Shown: positions 9,231 to 21,165 of the stretch, one piece after another | Numbering within the stretch: position 1 is the stretch's first letter | Layout of the letters: every line of letters starts with the position of its first letter | From: Calycina herbarum | Lineage: Eukaryota > Ascomycota > Leotiomycetes > Helotiales > Pezizellaceae | DNA: 64,000 nt | Assembly (NCBI GenBank): GCA_001414485.1 | Contig: LLEY01000100.1 | Location: forward strand, 124,001-188,000 | Reading direction: 5' to 3' | Notes under the pieces: model-generated | The model's database searches: none | What the model was told of the DNA's origin: nothing | What the model saw: the letters and a program-made list of their open reading frames with translations, nothing else | Made by a program: the position numbers and the translations under genes

Positions 9231-11075
9231 ATGTCACCCATGAATCCACCATCTCCACGGATTCGTAAACGTCGTGCTCCTCAGCGACCGCTGCCAGATC
9301 CACGTCAAACCCCCTCAGGTAGGCATGATTTCTTCTCTGAACGATGATTACGGAAGATATTAACGTTAGATAGTATCGCGGAGACGAAGCTCCCGGATAC
9401 AACAGTGCTCTGTGTTAATTCCTCACATCCTAGGATCTTACTACGAATCTCAAAGCCCTCTCGAGCAACGACAACCAGATCCTCAGACTTCACAGCCTCT
9501 TAGAGCGACCTCATATACGCGCGTGCCAACTTCGGGTCCTGTTAAGGCATCGGCGCCGGTACCTTCAAGAGCACAGGTTCAAGGTTAGTTATGGTCACTG
9601 TTTTCAGTAAGCAGTATACTAATCTATATATAATACACTAGAATATTCTTCTCTACCACAAAATCAAAATCACCGGACTCGGAAGCGAGGACCTAATACG
9701 TCTATCGAGACCGGTGCCGAAAGACCCTTCAAACGCGCTCGTCTGACCCAGAGAAACTTGAAAGCATTCGAAAATATGGGAGGACAACGAAGAAAGCCTG
9801 CTAGGAAAAAGTATACTGGACGCTTATCTTCCACAACCACAACTACCGACGAGGATTTGGGTCCACAACGCCATCAACCGAAGTCAAGGACCTCAAACTC
9901 CGAGACCAAGTCAACACGATCAAAACAATCCATCTCTACGACAGACCCGGGCTTTCAAGACGCTGCTTTCAACAACGGTATCCTTAATCCTAAGAACTCG
10001 AAACCACATACGAACCTTAAGAAATCAAAAGTTCAAATCAATCGAATCCGGGACACCGTATCCCCAAGCGAGTCTGAATATGAAAATTTTGCCCATGAGA
10101 TACGGACGGCTCCTAATGAACAGACCGTGCTGCTACAGACATCTTCGTTACTCAAAGAGTATAGAACAGACGACTCGAGATACAGCAAAGTATATAATCA
10201 AGCGTTCATTGCCTTTCCAAAAAATGTCAGTTTCAATACTGGACTATCCGCCACACAGCCAGATATGGTTGAAGGGTTGGAAATGCCAGAGTTCGACCCT
10301 TTCCCAGTCCGTCAACAGCTTAGTGGAGCTGCTGTCCCTACTTCGGGCACGAACGCTATTACTTTATCACATCTGGCTGGAGAATAGAAAGGGCCAGGGA
10401 AGGACATGATCTTGGCACAAACTCAAGCAGCATACGATAGTGCTTGTATAGTTTATGGCAGAAACGAAGCACTTTCATTCCTTAACAATCCTGATCCTGC
10501 TAGTCATACATTTGTTTCGACTTTCACTACCGACGGTACTACCCTCAACACCTTTGCGCACTATTCATCTGAATCCAAAGGCCAAGTCAAATACCATCAA
10601 TATCCTACCTCTAGCTCCTTCGTTATATCAAGCTACGAGGATTTCAAAACAAGCCGACGGCGGTTAAGGAACCTACAGGATAATGCTAAAGAAACCTCGC
10701 AGAAGTTGAGGGACGAGCTAAACGAGAAGTGGTTAGCAAATCATCGATCTCTTTCTGCTCTAAGTGTACTAGCTGAGACAGATGGTAATAGTTACGACTA
10801 TGGAGACGGAGAGGACCCAACCAATCAATTACTCACGGAGTACTGGACGAGTTTCCCCACAAACGATCAGTGACTCCTCTGTACAAGTTCTTGCTGCGGA
10901 CAATATATACGCTCCGCCTTCCGCCAGTTTTCAAGAAAACAGTCAGGATGAGTCTTTTGTACACAGCGTACACGCTCCGCCGTATGCGAGTTTCCCGGCA
11001 AACGATGAGGATGACCCCTTTATACAAGTTTCCACTGCGAACAATGGATACACTTCGCCCAATGGTCTAACTTAA
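9231..11075 (+). pseudogene. Pro/Ser/Thr-rich repeat protein gene with nonsense and frameshift
   Basis: Exons 9231-9318, 9434-9583 and from 9642 splice in one frame with canonical borders. The product starts with a basic Pro-rich region (PRIRKRRAPQRPLP), has an NLS-like FKRARLTQR and low-complexity Ser/Thr stretches. The frame meets TAG at 10385-10387 and continues in the same frame to 10870 with a charged helical segment (SRRRLRNLQDNAKETSQ near 10640). Three tandem units follow (10842-10917, 10918-10980, 10981-11059) encoding SF-x-NDE...APP/SP-like repeats. Unit 1 lacks two bases (GA) compared with units 2 and 3, which moves the frame; with them the frame would run to 11075. Two separate lesions argue for a pseudogene. 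No family recognised. Confidence 0.6.
10842..11059 (+). repeat. three tandem coding repeats, 63-79 bp
   Basis: Units at 10842-10917 (76 bp), 10918-10980 (63 bp) and 10981-11059 (79 bp) share AGTTT-CC-x-AAACGAT, GTACAAGTT and a CGCTCCG/CACTTCG end. They encode repeats of the type A-S-F-P-A-N-D-E-D. The second unit is shorter by about five codons. Confidence 0.75.
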
Positions 11076-11626
11076 ACTGGCCTCAGCAAGATATTGACTG
11101 GAGTGCGTGCCTACATTGCACACCTAAAAGAATCTTAACCGAAATTATGTTTGAGAACCTGGAAGTGAGTAGGTAAAATCTTAAGCTACCTTCCTCCGTA
11201 TTTGGTCATTACCCAGTCAGTCACTCACTCCTTCCGCGCCAAACATCCATGATTCTGTTTGGAAATGAGGCAACTAAATCCGAGAGGGAAAAGGTTCCTA
11301 CTTCACGCTAACCGATTTGTGGTCATTTCCAGTTACTCGCTCCTTCCCTCATCAACTTACGCTCCCCTGCACCACCTCTAGGGATAACCATTTGAAGACA
11401 CCCGTTTGAACGTCTTCCTTACCCTGTGTCCTAGTCTTTATTAACAACCTAAGCCACCCCTAAAAATCACGAGTACTTATCTCCGTGTGCTGCAAGATAT
11501 CGTTTCAATTCTGCGAAATGTTTATTATGTGCTTAGCTTTAGTATGAGAGCTATTTTTGTCACGTAAAAATGACAAGAGTAAATGAGTACAAGAAGCCAA
11601 ACTCCAAGACCTCGTCATCTACTCAT
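11076..11626. other. intergenic, no gene seen
   Basis: Intergenic DNA between the decayed repeat gene and the end of VAS1. No recognisable coding or RNA gene. Contains the likely 3' UTR of VAS1 on the minus strand. Confidence 0.5.
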
Positions 11627-14600
11627 CTAAGCCTCTAACTTCAGATTCTCAAACTGACCAATAGTCTCTTCGAAAGCCTTCGCCTCGCTTTCCAAATCCT
11701 TCAACTTGTTTTGCTCAACCTTCTGCAACTCCTCACTGACTTTCTCCTTGTAACCCTCATCGCCCAAAATCTTCTTTTGTTTCTCGAGACCCTTCTTGGT
11801 GTTTTCGAGTTTCTTGGAAGCTTTGGCGATTTCGGCGTCAATGTCAACACGACCTTTGACGTGGAGGAAGACAGCGGCAGAGGAAGAGACGGGGAAGATT
11901 ACGCAGCCTGCAGGGCGGGGAGAGGATGGTGGGAGAATGGTGATGGATGATACACCCTTGCCGGAGAGAGATTTAATGGATTGCGTTTGCGAGGTGGCGG
12001 TGTCGTGAGAGGTAGAGTCATTGGTTTGAATGAAAACTAGAATTGTTAGAAAAACTGTAAGGACTAGTGCTTTGAAGGAACTAACCTTTTCCTTCGTCTT
12101 TGAGGGAGTATTCCGCCATCAAAGAGCGAATACCCTTGGATATACTGAGGACCAACTCGTAGGCCTCCTCGGACTTTGGATCATCCATCTTTGCGTCATA
12201 GACAGGATATCTGGCAAGGACAATTGAAGGTGTCTTGTCTTCTGGTCGACGGGGTAATCTCTGCCACAACTCCTCTGTCAAGTATGGCATATATGGATGG
12301 ATCAATGTCAGACCGCCTTCGAGAGCTGTGTACAATGTATCTTGTGCCGACCGCTTCTCCTCTGGGGTACCATCTTGTAGAATTACCTTGGAGTTCTCAA
12401 TGTAAACATCACAGAGTTGGTTGAGCCAATAGTGGTAAATGTAAGATGTAGAGCGCATGAATTCTCGGTCTCCGATGGCTTGGTTGACGTCTTTCGCAGC
12501 GATTGTCAATTTGTGAAGAATCCATCGCTCGGACAGAGACTCCTTCCCTGTAATTCCGCCCTGCTTCAAAGGCACAAAGTCTGCGTCCAATTTACCCAAG
12601 ACAAATTTGGTTGCTTGGTAAATCTTGTTACAAAATTTACGATAACCGTGGATAACTTTAACGTCAAAGGCGATATCCCCACCCCCAGTAGTGTAGGATA
12701 CCAAGGCAAATCGAAGCGCGTCTGTACCGCATTGTGGGATCCCATCAGGGAAAGCAGACTTTTGGTACTTCTTTGCCTTTTCAACTTCTCCAGGGGCCAA
12801 GTTGCCGAGTGTGAGTTTCTGGTGAAGAGCATCCAAGGTGATACCCTCAATGACATCTTGAGGGTCAATAACGTTGCCTAAAGACTTTGACATCTTTCGA
12901 CCTTCTGAATCTCGGATCAAAGAATGACAATAAACCTCAGTAAATGGCACCTTTCCAGTCAACTTAAGACTGAACATGACCATACGGGCGATCCAGAAAA
13001 ATAAGATATCCCAACCGGTTTCCAAAACACTCGTTGGGAACAAATGTTCAAGATCGTGAGTCTTGTTGGGCCAGCCCATAGTTGCAAAAGGCCAGAGACC
13101 AGATGAGAACCATGTGTCAAGTACATCCTCGTCTCTCTTGAGTGCAAAATTCTTGCCCGGTAGAGCTTTTCTAGCCTTCTCTTCGGCTTCTTCTTGGGTT
13201 CTTCCAGCAAACCAGAGTTTGCCGTCTGCTCTGTCGTTTTCTTCGCCATAAATTTCTGCGAAGTACATTGGTGCTTGATGACCCCACCAGAGTTGTCTAG
13301 ATAGGCACCAGTCGTTTACATTTGACATCCATCGAATATAGCTCTTCTCGGCAGATTCAGGCAGAATCTTGATTTCTCCCGAGGTCACAACCTTCAAAGC
13401 AGCATCCGCCATCTCCGACATGCGCATCCACCATTGTGGTTTCATGATGGGTTCAATAACGTCTTTTGATTTTTCGCAGAGAGGAACAGTCATGGGGTTG
13501 TCCTTCTTGTCGACATACAGACCAGCCTTCTTCAAGTCGTCCTGGATAGTATATCGAACATCAAATCGCTTTTGACCAACGTAAGGACCCGCATTCTCGT
13601 TCATCTTGCCGTCATCTGTTAGGATGTTGATAAACTCTAATTTATGTCTAGTGCCGAGTGCGAAATCGTTTGGATCGTGAGCAGGGGTGATTTTTACTGC
13701 GCCGGTACCAAAGTCTTTCTCGACGTAGTCGTCGGCGATGATTGGCATCAATCGGCCCTCAATGAAAGGATGGATGGCATTCTTTCCGACAAGATGTTTG
13801 TATCGCTCATCGTCAGGATGGACCGCAACACCTGTATCTCCAAGCATTGTCTCAGGACGTGTGGTTGCAACTTCGATTAACTCGTCGGTTCCTTCGATTT
13901 TGTACTTGAAGTGTACAATGATGCCGAATTCTACCTTCTTCTCATATCCCGGAACATCGAGTAAAGTTCGACCGGTGAGCTCTTTGTTGACGACCTCAAG
14001 ATTTGACAGGGCAGTGTTTAGTTGTGTACACCAGTTAACAAGTCGATTCGCCCGGTAAATGATACCCTCGTCGTGCAACTGAACAAAAGTCTCTGTGACA
14101 GCTCCAGCGAAACCTGGGTTCATGGTGAAAGCCTCACGAGTCCAATCAAATGAGCCCCCCATTCTCCGTAGAACAGTATTAATCTTCTCGTGGTACTCGT
14201 CTTTCCACTCCCAGACGGTTTTCACGAATTCTGGTCTTCCCAAATCATGACGGGTCTTTTTTTCACGACGCCACAGCATGTTTTCCACGACATTTTGGGT
14301 CGAGATACCAGCATGATCACAACCAGGAAGCCATAGAGTGGTCTTGCCGTGCATTCGATTCCACCTAATCATGACATCCTGTAGCGCATTGCCCAAGGCG
14401 TGGCCCATATGAAGGTTTCCGGTGACGTTTGGAGGCGGCTCTACAATGACGAAGGAGCCCTCTGGCTTCACCTTGCCATCTTGGGTAAATTCAGGCTTGA
14501 AGAACCCCTCCTTCTCCCACCAGGAATACCACGCAGATTCGACGGCGATAGGGTTATAGGCTTTGTATTGAGGGTCTTCGAAGGATTTGATGACTACAAT

Positions 14601-15188
14601 TAGTTAGCCAGGCTACCCGCTGTAAAATTCACTGTATAACCTACTCTTCTTTTGCCCCTCAGGTGTCTCCTCAACGTATGCCGGCAAGACATCCTCCTCA
14701 GCCTTCTTTTCGGCCTTGGCTTTCTTCTCTTTGCTCTTGCTAGTCGCAGGTACGGCGGATTTCGAAGCTGCTTTGGCTTTCTTTTCATCGAATTTGGCTT
14801 GCTTTTCGGCCTTCTTACGCTCTCGCTCTACTGTTTGTAAAATGAGTCAACATGCATTCAATTGTGGATGTACACCCCAAAAACTTTCCCAACTGAAGCG
14901 TAATGGGTTTGCCTACATTCTTTTTCGCTCTTTACTTTCTTCTCTCCCTCGCCAGCTTCTGCTGTGCCAACCTTACTGCCTGCATCCTGCCCTGGTACAT
15001 GGGATCCTGTTGGTGATGATTTTGCGGCTTCGGATACTGCTGCTTTGGTCTCGTTTGAAAGGGGAGGCGGTGGTCCTGTTACGGGTCCCGTCTTCTCACC
15101 AACTGTTTCAATGCCGAATTAGAAAGCATATCGCAGACAATTGGCTGGTATTCTTACTTGGGTTTGCCGAAGCAGAGTTGGTAGCCAT
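11627..15188 (-). CDS. VAS1: valyl-tRNA synthetase, cytosolic/mitochondrial
   Basis: Charges tRNA-Val with valine (class I aminoacyl-tRNA synthetase). Exons 15188-15158, 15102-14917, 14830-14645, 14593-12086 and 12036-11627 give 1106 residues, normal for eukaryotic ValRS. A lysine-rich N-terminal extension (about residues 40-130) precedes the catalytic domain, which shows the HIGH motif as [10 protein letters not shown], the GCDHAGI and [11 protein letters not shown] motifs of the editing/catalytic core, [11 protein letters not shown], and the KMSKS loop as [11 protein letters not shown]. The anticodon-binding domain follows ([12 protein letters not shown]), and the last exon encodes the C-terminal coiled coil ([16 protein letters not shown]). 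I chose ATG 15188 (MATNSAS) because it is the first in-frame ATG. Upstream codons encode a basic presequence-like peptide without ATG (see findings). Divergent from the MutL gene. Confidence 0.97.
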
Positions 15189-15616
15189 TCTGACCAGCGG
15201 ATATCTGAAAGTACTTCTGAAAGGCGACCTGCGCACCCAGAGCGCTCTGGGCAGAAATTTCGACGTCGTGGCGTCTTGAGGGAAAATTGGTGTATTGAGG
15301 GGTCGCTCTGAGGGTCGCTCCGAAGCTGCAGGAGATCCGTTTACAACAGTATTATTTGAATTTGGAGTCACCGTCGATGACTCCAATGTGCGGGCCAATC
15401 AAGGGAAACCCTGTCTCGAAGAATGTCAGCCTTGTCGGCAAGGCTTTGTAACCTTGAGATCAATGACGCTGAGGTCTTCCTCACGAAACCCTACATCAAC
15501 ACCCAAACACATCGATAATGGATATCTTTCATCAACATTAATTCTGTACACCTATATCTTTCTCGCAGACGCTTGGATTTTTTAATTCTTATAATATCCT
15601 TCTGCATCCCGAAATA
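15189..15616. promoter_or_regulatory. divergent promoter region of VAS1 and the MutL gene
   Basis: 428 bp separate the two divergent start codons, so both promoters must lie here. The part nearest VAS1 (15189-15398) is open in the VAS1 frame and could be translated from a non-AUG codon. I see no clear TATA box. Confidence 0.6.
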
Positions 15617-18397
15617 ATGGCCATCCACGCGCTCCCTCAGTCGACAATCCACCTCCTTGGATCCGCCCAAGCTCTGACTACCTCGACTTCCCTCGTCAAA
15701 GAACTCATTGACAACTCTCTGGATGCAAAGGCAACGTCCGTGGAAATCCTTATCTCTCAAAACACTCTGGACAAGATCCAAGTCCGTGACAATGGCCGTG
15801 GTATCCCACTGGAAGACCTCGACGCGCTGGGAAGACGCGGTCATACCAGCAAACTAACAAATTTCGAGGAGCTGAGAACCGTTGGAGGCACAACCCTGGG
15901 TTTTCGTGGAGAAGCACTTGCCAGTGCCGTTCAGTTGGGAGAAGTCTCCGTCACCACGAGAACTGATGGAGAAGCCGTGGCTACCACAGCCGTTCTGAAG
16001 GCCCTTGGAGGAGTTGCTCGCCAAAGCCGCACATCTCATCCCGTCGGTACCACTATTTGTGTTCTCAATTTCATGTATAAACTTCCAGTCAGAAAACAGA
16101 CCGCTCTCAAATCTTCTTCAAAGACACTTGTCAAAGTCAAAGAGCTGCTCCAGGCGTATGCTCTTGCTCGTCCTTCAATTCGATTCAGTCTGAAAGTCCT
16201 CAAGGAATCAAAGGGTGGCTTTTCATACGCCCCGCGTCCGAGTGATGGCATCAAGGAAGCTGTCTCCCATGTCATAGGCAAAGATGCCTCTGCGCAATGC
16301 GTGGAGAAATCGTTCGTCTTCTCAGAGTCTCAGCCCACTGGGATTGTTCAAGTTGATGGTGGTATAAATGACACCAATCAAGTTCCGAACAGCCAATTCC
16401 ACGTCTCAATATATCTTCCCAGACCAGACGCTGATCCATCTAAAATCGGACGTGGCCAGTTTCTCTCTATCGATGCTCGGCCAGTGTCTCATGACAAGGG
16501 CACTATGAAGCGCATCGTGACTTTGTTCAAGGGGTATCTCAAAGTGGCTCTTGGGGAGAATGCCGATATCAAGAATCCCTTCCTTCGGTTTGATATCAGA
16601 TGTCCCGTCGCTAGCTATGACCCGAACGTGGAGCCTGCAAAAGATGATGTCCTATTCGGGAGTGAAGCATTTGTTCTCGATTCATTCGAGTCATTCTTCA
16701 AGGGGTTGTATGGGGAGAAAAGTGACACACCAGCTGCCGCGCTGCGATCGAATTTGACCAGGAAGCTGGACGACTTTGAAATACTTCTAGCACGAAAGCC
16801 AGCCGTACCCTCACAACCAAGTGCTGAGTTACCCGCCTCGGAGCTTTCAGTGCAACCTAAATCTTTGGCCCGGGAGTCTTCTACGCCTGCTGTATATTTC
16901 TTCGCCCCGAATAGCCCTCTTTTAACATCGCATCCTCCGGCATTTTCTATGCCTGACAAAGAAAGAATTCAAAAAAGAAGAAGTATTGAAGATAGCCCTG
17001 CGGGCGATGTGGGCAATAGCCGTCGCAGATGGGATTTCGATATATCGAAAGACTTTGTTGAAGGTGATACAACAACCGATATAAGTAGCAAAAGCCAGAA
17101 ACGAAACGTATTTCGTCCCCAAGCACAGAATGCGTCTCCACAGCCCGCATTAGAATCCACAGGCCAACTCAATCCGTGGGTTATTGCTAAAATGACGGCC
17201 CCTGTTCAACCAAGTGCAGCTCACAATGGAGCGCTTCAGGCCACGTCGTCCTCATCCCTCACCAACCCGCAGCAGCAGCCTCCATCCAGTATTCGAAGTC
17301 ATTTTTCTAACCCTACACCATTGGCCGATACACAAGAACAACCTGCCTCCCCTCCTCGACTGAGACAAGACGGCAGCTTAGAACCCGATTTATTGGTAGA
17401 ATCCCCGAATAGGATTAGGAGTCAACCTCGTCGACGTCAAGATTCTCTCGGTTTACCTGACTTGTTGCCGCAGCCGCAGCCGCAAATGTCTATATCGCAT
17501 ACCAGAGAGCAGCCAGCTTTTCAGCGACCACAAAACGACTTTATCAGTGCAAGAAATATGTCAGAGACCATGCCTCTGTCACCACCTGTTACACAAAAAC
17601 GACGTGCTCCTAAGAGGTCTAATGGGCTAGACAAGCCGTTTGTGCCACCACGAAGAGTCGCTGACGAGACTGAACCGTCAACTTCGCTACGCCAAACTAC
17701 GCTATCTGTCCCTCAAGGACAGAATGTCAGTTCACGAGGAATAGAGCGCGGTGATGAAATATCGGAGCTCGATTGGGCAATGGCTTACGAACAGAATAAG
17801 GAACTTGCGACTCAACAGCTACGTGAGGAACGTCGTATTGCTAGAAAGGAAGCAAAGGAGAAGGAGAAGGGGGCAGATAAAGCCTATGAGATTTGCCAGT
17901 CTTCTCCGCACAAAAACCGCCAGAACGCAGCAATAGCAGCACTCGATGTCGAAAATTTCGTGTCTCTCGTCAAGAAAACTACGGAACAAGAGCCTGCAAG
18001 GGTATCTTTACCTCGCAATGACCCGCGTTCCTACCTAATGAGACAACAAGAACTAACGGCTGTTCGAGGTGGGCCATCGAAGTTGACTCGAGCAAAGTCA
18101 ATGAAACTGCCCTTGGAGAAAATCCCCGATAAGAGCCAAACGACAGGGTTGGTATTGAAACACTCGAGTGGTTTGAATGACGTACAGAAGCTTGCCCAAG
18201 TCATGGCTGGATATGATCGATATGTGGCTCGCGGGATTCAAGAATGTGGTCTTGGTTGTGATGTCTCCAGCAAAAAGGACATATTTAGGAAGTTTCAGGT
18301 CGTCGTCGAGGAGTGGATGGCCAAAGGGGATACGGAATGTGAGGTTGACTATAAGTTCCAAAACCTACATGAACTGAGAGCTCCAGCTACAATATAA
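15617..18397 (+). CDS. MutL-family mismatch-repair protein, MLH2-like
   Basis: Single-exon gene of 926 codons. The N-terminal GHKL ATPase is intact: ELIDNSLDAKA (motif I with catalytic Glu and Mg-binding Asn), QVRDNGRGI (motif II), GRRGHTSK and LGFRGEALAS (motif III). The transducer domain follows to about residue 330. The middle (about 380-700) is a long Ser/Pro/Gln-rich linker. The C-terminus (about 720-926) has a basic helical part (REERRIARKEAKEKEK) and ends HELRAPATI. I do not see the metal-binding DQHAx2Ex4E endonuclease motif of Pms1/MLH3, so it most resembles MLH2-type accessory MutL proteins that pair with MLH1 and limit gene-conversion tract length in yeast (family knowledge). It is divergent from VAS1. 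Could also be called PMS1-like by some pipelines. Confidence 0.85.
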   Translation: MAIHALPQSTIHLLGSAQALTTSTSLVKELIDNSLDAKATSVEILISQNTLDKIQVRDNGRGIPLEDLDALGRRGHTSKLTNFEELRTVGGTTLGFRGEALASAVQLGEVSVTTRTDGEAVATTAVLKALGGVARQSRTSHPVGTTICVLNFMYKLPVRKQTALKSSSKTLVKVKELLQAYALARPSIRFSLKVLKESKGGFSYAPRPSDGIKEAVSHVIGKDASAQCVEKSFVFSESQPTGIVQVDGGINDTNQVPNSQFHVSIYLPRPDADPSKIGRGQFLSIDARPVSHDKGTMKRIVTLFKGYLKVALGENADIKNPFLRFDIRCPVASYDPNVEPAKDDVLFGSEAFVLDSFESFFKGLYGEKSDTPAAALRSNLTRKLDDFEILLARKPAVPSQPSAELPASELSVQPKSLARESSTPAVYFFAPNSPLLTSHPPAFSMPDKERIQKRRSIEDSPAGDVGNSRRRWDFDISKDFVEGDTTTDISSKSQKRNVFRPQAQNASPQPALESTGQLNPWVIAKMTAPVQPSAAHNGALQATSSSSLTNPQQQPPSSIRSHFSNPTPLADTQEQPASPPRLRQDGSLEPDLLVESPNRIRSQPRRRQDSLGLPDLLPQPQPQMSISHTREQPAFQRPQNDFISARNMSETMPLSPPVTQKRRAPKRSNGLDKPFVPPRRVADETEPSTSLRQTTLSVPQGQNVSSRGIERGDEISELDWAMAYEQNKELATQQLREERRIARKEAKEKEKGADKAYEICQSSPHKNRQNAAIAALDVENFVSLVKKTTEQEPARVSLPRNDPRSYLMRQQELTAVRGGPSKLTRAKSMKLPLEKIPDKSQTTGLVLKHSSGLNDVQKLAQVMAGYDRYVARGIQECGLGCDVSSKKDIFRKFQVVVEEWMAKGDTECEVDYKFQNLHELRAPATI

Positions 18398-18889
18398 GTA
18401 TATCGGGGATTTTTGCTATCTTATTGCCGGGATTTGAAGTAGGTCGGTGTTTGGCTTGTTGCCGGGATTTGCATTATACTCGGGGTTTGACTTTGTTTTA
18501 CTATAAGATACCCATTTGCTGAATAGAATTACGCTACAATATACATTTAATGACAAGTAAGAGATGGTGGTCAGAAGAGGCTCGATTAGTGAACTCCTGT
18601 GATCAAACAGATGCACGTGATGGTCTTTTCTTCTGCTTATGGGATTGAAGTGATGAAATTCCTTACAGGTTTTCATCATCAATAATGATTACTCAAACCT
18701 TAATGATAGGATGATCAAATGAGAGCCCCCTTTTTTAAAGTCGGGGCTGCTAACAACTGGAAGCGAGCCCCACCCTTGAAGGGCGTCACCATGACTCAAG
18801 ACACACGAGAGTAACGTCCACGACATATTTTAATATCTAAACATCTTCACAACTATATTCCTTCTCATCAAACAACTCTTTGACTCGGA
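18398..18889. other. intergenic, no gene seen
   Basis: 3' region of the MutL gene and promoter of the PLP enzyme. A stretch of Cs and Ts and a TTTAATATC motif near 18825 precede the ATG at 18890. No other feature recognised. Confidence 0.5.
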
Positions 18890-20246
18890 ATGGCAAATTC
18901 CGCACCGGGCCTCGAGGCCAACCAGACCGACCCATCCGATCACGGACTTTCCAAGCTCTCACTATCATCCCAAACCGTCCACGCAGACGATTTCCTTAAC
19001 AAAGGACAAGACGTAGCACCACCACTACACGTATCGACAACCTTTCGCTACAATCGAGATCCAACCCAATTGAAAAAATGGTCGGAACACGATGTAAAAA
19101 TCTCCACTTTTAAAAAAAACTCAATGAAAATGACACACAATCAGCTGACTTCCCTCCTAGCCAAACATCCCCTACGAGGGACATGTCTACTCCCGCCACA
19201 CAGCTCCAAACACCACGCGCTTCGAAGCCATCCTCACTGAGATACTGAAGGGTCCAACTCTCACCTATGCCTCTGGGTTAAGTGCCTTCCACGCTCTCCT
19301 CGTCTTCCTCAACCCCAAACGCATCTCTATCGGTGCAGGATACCACGGATGTCACGGCGTGATAGAGATCCATCAGAAACTTTCTGGTCTTAAGAAACTC
19401 CCTTTAGATTGCGCGCTTGAGGATTTGCAGGCGGGGGATGTTGTACATATCGAGACGCCTCTTAACCCTTCTGGGACTGCATCTAATTTAGCAGCTTTTG
19501 CGGAGAAGGCACATGCTCGGGGCGCTTTCTTGACTGTAGATGCTACGTTTGGTCCTCCGCCTTTGCAGGATCCTTTTTTGTGGGGGGCGGATGTGGTTAT
19601 GCATTCTGGTACTAAGTATATTGGGGGACATTCTGATATGCTTTGTGGGATTTTGACTGTGAATCCTATTCACAGCAAGAAAAAGTGGTATGAGAAGTTG
19701 AAGAGTGAACGCTTGGTTCTTGGAAATGTGATGGGCAATATGGAGAGTTGGCTGGGTGTTCGATCCGTCCGAACCCTCGAGATTCGTGTGAAGAAACAGG
19801 CTGAGAATACGACCAAACTTGTGAGATGGCTAGATGCAGGTTTGCATCCTGAGAAATTTGTTGATGAGAAGGATGTTCCAACCTCTGAGGAAGCGAAGGT
19901 TATCCAAACTATTTTGGAGAGAATTGAACATGCTAGTTTGCAAGAGGAGGATATCAAAGATGGGTGGTTGGTGAAGCAGATGCCCAATGGGTTTGGACCT
20001 GTCTTTAGTATCGTGCTGAAGAATGAGGGACTGGCTCGCGTACTTCCCAGCAAGCTGGACTTATTCCATCATGCGACGAGTTTGGGTGGTGTGGAGAGTT
20101 TGATTGAGTGGAGGGCTTTGACGGATCCTGCGGTTGATACTAGTCTTCTGAGGATAAGTGTTGGGATTGAGGGGTGGGAGGATCTGAGAGATGATCTTTT
20201 GAGGGGGTTCAAGGTTTTGGCGGGGTTGGAAATACGCACTGGCTAA
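18890..20246 (+). CDS. Cys/Met-metabolism PLP-dependent lyase (cystathionine beta-lyase/gamma-synthase family)
   Basis: Two exons, 18890-19093 and 19161-20246, give 429 residues. The N-terminus ends TVHADD, then PPLHVSTTFRYNR, the usual start of the fold. YSRH and TLTYASGLSAFHALL match the PLP-phosphate and substrate region; GAGYHGCHGV and ETPLNPSG follow. VDATFGPPPLQDPFLWGADVV leads to the Schiff-base lysine in HSGTKYIGGHSD. The C-terminal domain contains SLGGVESLIEWRA and ends LLRISVGIEGWEDL. Members act on cystathionine, cysteine or methionine in the cytosol (trans-sulfuration); which reaction this one does cannot be decided from sequence reading. The single intron has a slightly weak donor (GTAAAA). 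Confidence 0.93.
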
Positions 20247-21165
20247 TGCCAAAAGAAGAAGAACTTGAGACTAGTTGTGCTTGCATAGTGGTCTGTTAAA
20301 AAAAAAAACACCAATGACAAGATCTGATTTTCCACAAATGACAAGAATCCAACAGTCTACCAACAGTCCACACTCCCATCCCCAAAGACTTCCACTCGAA
20401 CCACTCATCCCCCAACCCATATCCATCGTTGGAACCCAACACGTACTCACCAACAACGGAGAAAAACCATCCGTGGCCGTGACCCAACAAACATCCAACA
20501 TCTCACGACCCATATTTGCATAAACAAATTAACAAGCTTCCCACCCATCTAATTACTTCGCCTCATCCAACAACCCGGATCCAGAGCCCAAGAAACGAAT
20601 CGAATCGAAATTGGGGGCGAGTGGCGTAGTGGCGTAGTGGTTTTAGAAACAACTATGTCAGTGGTACAACATGAAAGAAGGATGAAATCATGAAACATCA
20701 TACCCGGAGGCACGTAGGTTTAAGTACCGATGGAGTCAGGAACCCAGGAGCTGAGCTGAGTCCTCTTCCTTTTCGTGTAACTCATCGGCTTGTCGGAATT
20801 TTTTCAAGACCGTTCAACACCATAAGATAGACCGTACGTCTTGAACTTTCGAGACTCCGATGTTCAATTCGAATTCGGACAATCAAAAACCCTGGAGAGG
20901 AACAAGACAAGCGCAAAGGAAAGAGAAAAGTAAACATCAAAAGAGAAGGGAAAGACAGATAGATATATAAAGATTTTCATTCCATCCTCAACATATTATA
21001 TAACAAAAAGTCCAAACTCTTCCATCTCTAGCGAGTGAATGGTGGTATACAAAAAAAGCTCTCTCCATCAAATTCAAACACCCCAACTCCCCCAAAAAAG
21101 GCTGCATATATAAAGTGGTGTTGCAAGTAGAAAGATTTAAACAAAGAAAAGGACAACCCCCTCAC
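20247..21165. other. intergenic, no gene seen
   Basis: Contains short A-runs and a duplicated GTGGCGTAGTG (about 20631-20650). No coding or tRNA-like structure that I can support. The last 150 bp are probably the 3' UTR of the minus-strand four-TM gene. Confidence 0.45.

Noticed and set aside
1..11075. Secondary-metabolite cluster
   Set aside because: Only a P450, an MFS transporter and a broken bZIP are present; no synthase, terpene cyclase or NRPS/PKS backbone enzyme is visible.
20625..20655. GTGGCGTAGTG tandem duplication that resembles a tRNA D-arm
   Set aside because: No matching T-loop or anticodon stem downstream.
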